In this document: in pieces, positions 1 to 4,880 of the stretch
Numbering within the stretch: position 1 is the stretch's first letter
How the letters are laid out: every line of letters starts with the position of its first letter
NCBI GenBank assembly: GCA_010021705.1
Contig: RGMU01000072.1
Coordinates: forward strand, 1-7,409
DNA from: Chitinophagia bacterium
Lineage (GTDB): Bacteria > Bacteroidota > Bacteroidia > Chitinophagales > Chitinophagaceae
Reading direction: 5' to 3'
Length of the DNA stretch: 7,409 bases
Notes under the pieces: generated by a model
Database searches by the model: none
Told to the model about the DNA's origin: nothing
What the model saw: only the letters and a program-made list of their open reading frames with translations
Translations under genes and position numbers: made by a program

Positions 1-723
1 GACATTAATAATATATTATCTGCCGACTATTTGGATATTATATTCAATGGCAGAAATAAAAAATACGGGGGCTATGAATTGCGCAAAAACTACCCCAAAA
101 GGGTGCGTAATGCCACCATTGCAGGTTTAGTAGGCATTATTATGCTGTTTGCCGGACCCATGATAGCCTCCATATTAGCCAAAAATGAAGGCAACAAAAA
201 GAAAATGGTAGCCGCACCGGTAAAGCCTACGGTTAAGTTTACGCCACCAAAGATTACCGAAGACGAAAAGGTGAAAGAAGAAGAAAAGCCCGCAGAAGTA
301 AAAGAGCTAAAAGAAACTACCGCAGGTGCTAAAACGCAAGAAGGCGACCCTAATGCCCTTGAACCCGCCATAGTGGACAACAAAAACACAGGCGTGGTTG
401 CAGCACCGGCAGCCCCACAAATCTACCAATTTGTAGAGCAAATGCCCGCTTCAGGCTATGATATAAATGCCTTTTTAGAAAAAGAACTTCACTACCCAGA
501 CAATGCCAAAGAAGCAGGCGTACAAGGTAGGGTTATCATCAACTTTGTGGTGAACGAAGATGGCTCTATATCAGACGTAAAAGTAGTGCGCGGCATAGGC
601 GGCGGTTGTGATGAAGAAGCCAAGCGTGTGGTATCCATGATGCCCCACTGGAAGCCCGGCAAGCAAAACGGCAAACCCGTAAAATGCTACTTTACACAGC
701 CCATTTCCTTTAAGTTAGAGTAA
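1..723 (+). CDS. tonB: TonB family energy transducer (5' end cut by window)
   Basis: TonB links the proton-motive force of the inner membrane (through ExbB/ExbD) to TonB-dependent outer-membrane transporters. The reading frame is open from base 1, so 240 residues are visible. The TTG at 31 encodes an internal leucine of the conserved motif 'ILSADYLDIIF', which in Bacteroidota lies within about ten residues of the initiator, so the real start is probably just left of the window. In order: cytoplasmic N-terminus with 'GRNKKYGGYELRK'; one membrane helix at about residues 37-60; a periplasmic Lys/Glu/Pro-rich linker (about 61-135); and a C-terminal TonB_C domain (about 152-240) with 'YPDNAKEAGVQGRV', 'NEDGSISDVKVVRG', 'MPHWKPGKQNGKPV' and a final 'PISFKLE'. 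Domain order and length are normal. No exbB or exbD is visible here. A hairpin terminator follows the stop codon. Which transporter it serves cannot be told. Confidence 0.95.
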   Translation, partial: DINNILSADYLDIIFNGRNKKYGGYELRKNYPKRVRNATIAGLVGIIMLFAGPMIASILAKNEGNKKKMVAAPVKPTVKFTPPKITEDEKVKEEEKPAEVKELKETTAGAKTQEGDPNALEPAIVDNKNTGVVAAPAAPQIYQFVEQMPASGYDINAFLEKELHYPDNAKEAGVQGRVIINFVVNEDGSISDVKVVRGIGGGCDEEAKRVVSMMPHWKPGKQNGKPVKCYFTQPISFKLE

Positions 724-752
724 CCTAAACACGAGCAACATATTTTATACCG

Positions 753-783
753 ACAGCCTATCGCAAGATGGGCTGTTTTATTT
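753..783 (+). terminator. Hairpin terminator after tonB
   Basis: An 8-bp stem (753-760 with 769-776, 'ACAGCCTA' against 'TGGGCTGT', one T-G wobble) encloses an 8-base loop and runs into a T-rich tract (GTTTTATTT, 775-783). It lies 30 bases after the tonB stop codon and fits an intrinsic terminator separating tonB from the next gene. The T tract is interrupted by one A. Confidence 0.65.
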
Positions 784-837
784 GGAAAAATAAGCCCACT
801 TAGTATTATTATATATTTAACATTTACACCTCCGGCT

Positions 838-853
838 TGGCACAGATTATGCA
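838..853 (+). promoter_or_regulatory. Sigma-54 (-24/-12) promoter candidate
   Basis: The sequence TGGCACAGATTATGCA matches the RpoN consensus TGGCAYR-N4-TTGCW at all specified positions except one (A for the first T of TTGC). The invariant GG (839-840) and GC (851-852) have the required 10-base spacing. The predicted transcription start is about 864, just ahead of the ATG at 877. Other readable promoter elements in this window are of the TTG / TAnnTTTG type, so this one is distinct. The enhancer-binding protein is not identifiable. The match is seen directly; activity is inferred. Confidence 0.6.
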
Positions 854-876
854 CTATACTGTTCAACTAAATAGAA

Positions 877-1080
877 ATGTATATGAAACCAACAGTTGTG
901 TTGCTATCGCTTATGATAGCGTTTTATGGCAGTTATGGGCAAGCCAAGCCCGCAGGCAATCGCCCAACACCACCTAAAGCTAAAGTAAATAAAAAGCAAG
1001 TAGAGCAACGCTCCGACCCCTCCCCCGTGAAACCCAAACCCACCAACACCCCAATACCAATTTCGGATAAAAAGCGTTAA
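877..1080 (+). CDS. Small secreted Lys/Pro-rich protein, unknown function
   Basis: This encodes 67 residues, or 65 if translation starts at the second ATG (883), which gives a more typical signal peptide beginning 'MKPTVVLLSL'. The hydrophobic stretch to about residue 21 ends in 'YGSYGQ', a likely signal-peptidase I site. The remaining roughly 45 residues contain about 9 Lys, 3 Arg and 10 Pro but only 3 acidic residues and no cysteine, so the mature product should be small, basic and probably unfolded. No lipobox, known domain or membrane anchor is visible. I do not recognise the family. Support for a real gene comes from the signal peptide followed by a compositionally distinct mature part, and from a sigma-54-type promoter ending 23 bases before the first ATG. 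It could act in the periplasm or be exported. The Pro/Lys composition resembles a TonB linker, but there is no TonB_C domain. Confidence 0.6.
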   Translation: MYMKPTVVLLSLMIAFYGSYGQAKPAGNRPTPPKAKVNKKQVEQRSDPSPVKPKPTNTPIPISDKKR

Positions 1081-1105
1081 AGGGTGTCCCATAAACCGTA
1101 AAGAA

Positions 1106-1130
1106 CAAAATTACCTTGCCTCTAATTTTG
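1106..1130. repeat. AT-rich palindrome
   Basis: Perfect 8-bp inverted repeat: CAAAATTA (1106-1113) and TAATTTTG (1123-1130) around a 9-base loop. No T tract follows, so it is not a standard terminator. It sits beside the GC-rich palindrome at 1142-1160 and may belong to the same composite non-coding element. Confidence 0.45.
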
Positions 1131-1141
1131 CTGACCTGTAG

Positions 1142-1160
1142 GGGCGAGCTGCGCTCGCCC
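1142..1160. repeat. GC-rich REP-like hairpin
   Basis: Perfect 8-bp stem GGGCGAGC (1142-1149) with GCTCGCCC (1153-1160) and a 3-base loop, embedded in 'CTGTAGGGGCGAG...'. It is much more GC-rich than the flanking DNA and has no T tract. Such compact palindromes in intergenic DNA are typical of dispersed REP-like repeats. That this is a multi-copy repeat is inference, since only one copy is visible here. Confidence 0.5.
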
Positions 1161-1202
1161 TCACTCATGTTTAAAGCGATACACAACCCCGAAAAAACAA
1201 AA

Positions 1203-1235
1203 TTGCCGTAAAGTGGTAAAAAAGTGTTACCTTTG
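1203..1235 (+). promoter_or_regulatory. Bacteroidota-type promoter of the helicase gene
   Basis: A -7 element TACCTTTG (1228-1235) matches TAnnTTTG exactly. TTG at 1203-1205 lies 22 bases upstream as the -33 element. Transcription should start near 1240, leaving a leader of roughly 23 bases before the ATG at 1263. The GTG at 1224 lies upstream of that start, so it cannot serve as initiator on this transcript. Confidence 0.65.
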
Positions 1236-1262
1236 CGGCTTATATTTAATGTTCTTAAATTA

Positions 1263-3041
1263 ATGACTTCTTTTTCGTCCTTCCCCATGCGGGAAGAGCT
1301 ATTGTCTGCTGTTGCTGCGCTTGGATTTGAAAACCCTACACCTATTCAACAAAAAGTTATACCCACCCTGCTCTCAAACCCTCGAGACATTATTGGCTTA
1401 GCGCAAACAGGTACCGGCAAAACAGCCGCTTATGGCTTGCCCATTTTGCACCACTTAGACGAGTCGGTGCGTGAAATTCAATGCCTAATTTTAAGCCCCA
1501 CGCGTGAGCTTTGTATGCAAATACAAACCGAACTCAACAAATACGGAGACCAAATGCGCGGGCTAAAAATAGCTGCCGTATATGGCGGTGTGTCCATAGC
1601 CGGGCAAATAAAAGAGGTTAAAGCCATTCCGCAAGTAGTGGTGGCAACACCCGGCAGGCTAATAGACCTTATGGAGCGCAAAGTGCTAACCTTAGAAGAC
1701 ATACGCTATGTTGTCCTTGACGAGGCAGACGAAATGCTAAACATGGGCTTTAGAGAAGACATTGAGTTCATACTCAAATGCACCCCTCCCGATAAAAAAA
1801 CTTGGCTATTCTCTGCCACCATGAGCAATGACGTGAGAAACATAGCCAAACGCTTTATGAACCAATGGGAAGAATTTTCGGTAGCAGCACCCAACGTTAC
1901 CAACGAAAACATTGACCACCAATACTATGTTACCCAGCACCACAATCGCTTTGAAACCCTGCGCCGCTTATTAGACTTCACCCCGGGCATCTACGGAATC
2001 ATTTTTACGCGTACCAAGCAAGATGCCCAAGAAGTATCTGAAAAACTTATGAAAATGGGCTACCACGTTAGCCCCCTACACGGCGACCTTGACCAAAAAA
2101 TGCGCACCAAAGTATTAGACCGCTTTAAGGAAAAACAATTACAGTGCATAGTAGCCACCGATGTGGCAGCAAGAGGCATAGACGTAAACGATATTTCACA
2201 CGTAATTAACTACGAACTACCGGACGACCCCGAAGTATATACCCACCGTAGCGGGCGCACTGCCCGTGCCGGCAAAAGCGGTATCTGCATGTCTATCGTT
2301 TCGCCAAAGCAAATATCCAACATTCGCCAAATAGAAAAGCTCGTAAAGCAGCGTTTTCATAAAAGCGATATACCCGATGGCGCAGAGGTAATAAGAAAAA
2401 GACTATTCTTTTATGTAGAACAAATTGCAAATGCCCAGCCCGAAGAAGACTTTGCCAAAATATATTATGATACACTACAAGATGAATTTTCCCATTTAGA
2501 CAAAGATTTGCTTATCAAAAAGCTACTATGGTTGCAACTCAAAGAAACCATAGCAGCCTACCAAAATTCAGACGACCTCAATGCCGGCTACGAAGGCAAA
2601 AGCAGAGGTAGCAGTACCGGCAATTCAGCACGTTTGTTTATCAACTTAGGCGAAAAAGACGGACTAAACGCCCAAAGGCTACTCCAATTTATATGCGAAT
2701 CCACAGATATTGAGCCTAATATGGTGGAAAAAATAACAGTGCGTGATTTAAGCAGCTTTTTTAACGTACCCGCTGACGCAGCAGACTACATTAAAGAACA
2801 TTTAATTAACAAAAAGTACAAAAACCGCAAAATACGCATAGACGAGGCAGACCAAATAAGAAGCGGCAACCGGCAAGGCGGAGGTAACTACCGCGGCGGC
2901 AACGACAACAGTAGCTACCGTGGCGGCAACGATAACAGCCACTACCGCAATAACGACCGCCCCAATGACCGCCCTCGCTATTCCGGTGATGTGCGCACCC
3001 ATAACAAAAAACCGGGCGGAGGACGCGACAACCGCTATTAA
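1263..3041 (+). CDS. deaD: DEAD-box ATP-dependent RNA helicase, DeaD/CsdA-like with DbpA-type RNA-binding domain
   Basis: An ATP-dependent RNA helicase of 592 residues that unwinds or remodels RNA in the cytoplasm. In this family the roles are ribosome assembly, cold adaptation and mRNA decay. All core motifs are intact: Q motif (about 22-34, 'FENPTPIQQ'), I AQTGTGKT (47-54), Ia PTRELC (79-84), Ib TPGR (129-132), II DEAD (153-156), III SAT (184-186), IV 'IIFTRTK' (246-252), V TDVAARGID (299-307), VI HRSGRTARAG (328-337). Residues about 456-530 ('ARLFINLGEKDGLNAQRLLQ...' to 'KIRIDEAD') look like the DbpA/CsdA RNA-binding domain, and a Gly/Arg/Asn-rich basic tail follows (532-592). Length and order fit DeaD better than the shorter RhlE or DbpA. 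The ATG at 1263 is chosen because the upstream GTG (1224) overlaps the promoter. The symbol is by architecture; a DbpA-like role is possible. Confidence 0.93.
   Translation: MTSFSSFPMREELLSAVAALGFENPTPIQQKVIPTLLSNPRDIIGLAQTGTGKTAAYGLPILHHLDESVREIQCLILSPTRELCMQIQTELNKYGDQMRGLKIAAVYGGVSIAGQIKEVKAIPQVVVATPGRLIDLMERKVLTLEDIRYVVLDEADEMLNMGFREDIEFILKCTPPDKKTWLFSATMSNDVRNIAKRFMNQWEEFSVAAPNVTNENIDHQYYVTQHHNRFETLRRLLDFTPGIYGIIFTRTKQDAQEVSEKLMKMGYHVSPLHGDLDQKMRTKVLDRFKEKQLQCIVATDVAARGIDVNDISHVINYELPDDPEVYTHRSGRTARAGKSGICMSIVSPKQISNIRQIEKLVKQRFHKSDIPDGAEVIRKRLFFYVEQIANAQPEEDFAKIYYDTLQDEFSHLDKDLLIKKLLWLQLKETIAAYQNSDDLNAGYEGKSRGSSTGNSARLFINLGEKDGLNAQRLLQFICESTDIEPNMVEKITVRDLSSFFNVPADAADYIKEHLINKKYKNRKIRIDEADQIRSGNRQGGGNYRGGNDNSSYRGGNDNSHYRNNDRPNDRPRYSGDVRTHNKKPGGGRDNRY
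2889..2942 (+). repeat. Two tandem 27-bp units coding the RGG-like tail
   Basis: Two consecutive in-frame 27-base units (2889-2915, 2916-2942) encode YRGGNDNSS and YRGGNDNSH, followed by a decayed 'YRNNDRPNDR'. The units differ by a few bases, mostly silent. They form part of the flexible, positively charged RNA-binding tail of the helicase. Copy number could vary between strains without breaking the frame. Confidence 0.7.
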
Positions 3042-3067
3042 GCCTACACAGCTTACCTAAACTTGCA

Positions 3068-3075
3068 TATCTTTG
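3068..3075 (+). promoter_or_regulatory. Possible -7 promoter element right before the TPR lipoprotein start
   Basis: TATCTTTG matches the Bacteroidota -7 consensus TAnnTTTG exactly, but it ends only 4 bases before the ATG at 3080. No convincing TTG lies about 20 bases upstream. If used, transcription would begin at or next to the start codon and the mRNA would be leaderless. It could also be a chance match within a 38-base gap. Confidence 0.3.
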
Positions 3076-3079
3076 GCAA

Positions 3080-4099
3080 ATGAAGCTAAGTGCGAAACCC
3101 CTCTTTTTTCTGCTCCTTCTACTGTCTGCTTGCGCACCCAATACGCCTAAGCAGGCAGTAGATGACATTCCGCTGTTTAAGCAAGAGCCAACATTAATAG
3201 AAATTTCTAAAAAAATAGCTACTTACCCCACCCATGCCGACCTCTATTTTGAGCGAGGGCAGCGGTTGCACAAGCTAAAGCAAGACACCCTTGCGCTTAA
3301 AGACTTTGTTAAAGCAACACAATTAGACAGCACACAAGCCGACTATTTTAGTGCCGTAGGCGATATTCTTTTTGAAAATAAAGACCTTGACGGCTCGGTG
3401 GTATGGTTGGAAAAGGCTATTAAAATAAACCCCGCCAATGCCACCGCAAGGCTAAAAATAGCCAAGCTATTTTTGTACATCGCCCAGCACGACAAAGCCA
3501 TTGACCAAATTAACATTGTGCTCCGCAAAGACATATACAACCCCGAAGCCTACTACCTAAAAGGCATGGTGTATAAAGACCGCAAAGACACCCTTAAAGC
3601 CATCAGCTGCTTTTCCACAGCTCTGCAAGTAGTACCCGACTATCAGCCAGCCATCATACAGTTAGGCTTGCTTTACAGCTATAAAAAAGACTCCTTAGCC
3701 CTCCAATATTTAGACAATGCCCTTAACATAGACAGTACCGACAAAGTACCGTTTTTTGCCAAAGGGCTTTACTATGAAAACATAAAGCAATATAGCAAAG
3801 CCATAGAATGCTTTAAGCAATGTATTATAAAAGACCGGCATTATATAGATGCCTACTTTAAATTAGGCTATTTGTACATGCAGCAAGACTCCATAGAAAA
3901 GTCTTACCACCAATACGACCTCATCATTCAGCTACAACCCTACAATGCCGCTGCCCACTACAATAGAGGTGCTTGCAATGAAATGATGAAGAAAATGCCC
4001 GAAGCCATTACCGACTATAAGCACTCCCTAATGCTGGATACCGGCTATGCACTACCGCGCAATGCTTTAAAAAGATTACACATTAATTACGCTAATTAA
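3080..4099 (+). CDS. TPR-repeat lipoprotein
   Basis: 339 residues. The N-terminus 'MKLSAKPLFFLLLLLSAC' is a lipoprotein signal with lipobox L-S-A-C. Cys18 would be lipidated and no Asp follows it, so it is probably membrane-anchored and faces the periplasm or outer membrane. From about residue 53 to 335 it is built of roughly eight 34-residue tetratricopeptide repeats. Typical units include 'AEAYYLKGMVY...AISCF'-like helices at about 156-187, 'FFAKGLYYENIKQYSKAIEC' (225-244) and 'AAHYNRGACNEMMKKMPEAI' (291-310). TPR arrays bind proteins, so this is likely a scaffold or assembly factor; no catalytic domain is seen and the partner is unknown. It starts 38 bases after the helicase gene and ends 11 bases before rpe, so it may be co-transcribed with both. 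The ATG is fixed by the signal peptide. No frameshift or truncation is apparent. Confidence 0.88.
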   Translation: MKLSAKPLFFLLLLLSACAPNTPKQAVDDIPLFKQEPTLIEISKKIATYPTHADLYFERGQRLHKLKQDTLALKDFVKATQLDSTQADYFSAVGDILFENKDLDGSVVWLEKAIKINPANATARLKIAKLFLYIAQHDKAIDQINIVLRKDIYNPEAYYLKGMVYKDRKDTLKAISCFSTALQVVPDYQPAIIQLGLLYSYKKDSLALQYLDNALNIDSTDKVPFFAKGLYYENIKQYSKAIECFKQCIIKDRHYIDAYFKLGYLYMQQDSIEKSYHQYDLIIQLQPYNAAAHYNRGACNEMMKKMPEAITDYKHSLMLDTGYALPRNALKRLHINYAN

Positions 4100-4110
4100 T
4101 ACACAATATC

Positions 4111-4758
4111 ATGCCCATAGTTGCCCCCTCCATATTAGCTGCCAATATCATGAACTTGGATAGCGAAGTGGCTATGATTAACCAAAGCACTGCCGAATGG
4201 ATACACATAGACGTTATGGACGGTAGATTTGTGCCCAACATTAGCTTTGGAATGCCTATTGTAAAAGGTATCAGGCAAAAAACGGCAAAAGTTTTAGACG
4301 TGCATTTAATGATAGTAGAACCTGAAAAATATGTAGAAGACTTTGCCAAAGCCGGTGCCGATGTAATAACCATACACGCAGAGGCTTGTACCCACCTCCA
4401 CCGCAATTTGCAGCAAATACGGCAGTTTGGCAAAAAAGCCGGCATTGCTCTTAACCCCCACACATCCATAAGCGTGTTAGAAAACGTGATAGACCTTATA
4501 GACGTGGTATGCCTTATGAGCGTGAACCCCGGCTTTGGCGGGCAGGCATTTATACAACATACCTACGGCAAGCTAACACACCTTTCAGCCCTATTAAAAG
4601 CCTCAAGCAGCCCCGCACTTATAGAAATAGACGGGGGCGTTACTTTAGACAATGCCCCCCTGTTAACAGCCGCAGGTGCACACGTGTTGGTAGCGGGTAA
4701 TACCGTATTCACCGCCCCGCACCCCATACAGTGCATTAGCAAGCTGCAAGGCAATTAA
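4111..4758 (+). CDS. rpe: Ribulose-phosphate 3-epimerase
   Basis: Interconverts D-ribulose 5-phosphate and D-xylulose 5-phosphate in the cytosolic pentose phosphate pathway. The 215-residue TIM-barrel protein has the normal family length. Visible signatures are 'APSILAANI' (5-13, Ser7), 'HIDVMDGRFVPNISFG' (32-47), 'DVHLMI' (63-68), 'MSVNPGFGGQ' (136-145) and 'EIDGGVT' (172-178). His32, Asp34, His65 and Asp174 are the expected metal ligands, with Asp34 and Asp174 as the acid/base pair; all are present. The phosphate-binding end 'AGNTVF' (195-200) replaces the more usual 'AGSAVF' in a conservative way. The gene begins 11 bases after the TPR lipoprotein and has no Shine-Dalgarno sequence, so it likely relies on upstream transcription. 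No other pentose phosphate genes are nearby. Confidence 0.97.
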   Translation: MPIVAPSILAANIMNLDSEVAMINQSTAEWIHIDVMDGRFVPNISFGMPIVKGIRQKTAKVLDVHLMIVEPEKYVEDFAKAGADVITIHAEACTHLHRNLQQIRQFGKKAGIALNPHTSISVLENVIDLIDVVCLMSVNPGFGGQAFIQHTYGKLTHLSALLKASSSPALIEIDGGVTLDNAPLLTAAGAHVLVAGNTVFTAPHPIQCISKLQGN

Positions 4759-4786
4759 GCACATTTATTCCACCACCCGTAGCCTA

Positions 4787-4819
4787 TTGTCAAAATAGAA
4801 AAAAATAGTTGTAAATTCG
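4787..4819 (+). promoter_or_regulatory. Bacteroidota-type promoter of the zinc-ribbon gene
   Basis: TTG at 4787-4789 and TAAATTCG at 4812-4819 (one mismatch to TAnnTTTG) are separated by 22 bases, the same spacing as in the helicase promoter. Transcription is expected near 4825, giving a leader of about 55 bases to the ATG at 4881. That leader contains a small perfect hairpin, CCGCA and TGCGG around TTAT, near 4841-4854. Confidence 0.5.
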
Positions 4820-4880
4820 CTATTTATTAAGGTTGCTTGCCCGCATTATTGCGGTATGTAGGCGATAAATGTATTTGTAT

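Noticed and set aside
90..389. Minus-strand open frame opposite tonB (also 492-674)
   Set aside because: It lies wholly inside the strongly supported TonB frame and its translation is low-complexity Ser/Phe-rich, as expected opposite a Lys/Glu/Pro-rich linker.
1081..1105. Insertion-sequence terminal repeat suggested by GGGTGTCCCATAAACCG
   Set aside because: It looks like an IS end, but no matching inverted end, target duplication or transposase fragment is present in the window.
904..1288. Minus-strand frames at 904-1092 and 980-1288
   Set aside because: Overlap the signal-peptide gene, the palindromes and the helicase promoter; no recognisable domain or promoter on that strand.
2802..3168. 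Minus-strand frames opposite the helicase tail, one Ala/Val-rich and one Cys/Arg/Gly-rich
   Set aside because: Their composition is the mirror of the Gly/Asn/Arg repeats in the helicase tail; not independent genes.
4784..4806. Intrinsic terminator after rpe (CTATT / AATAG stem)
   Set aside because: The 5-bp stem is followed by A residues rather than T on the + strand, and it overlaps the next gene's promoter; no terminator for rpe could be supported.
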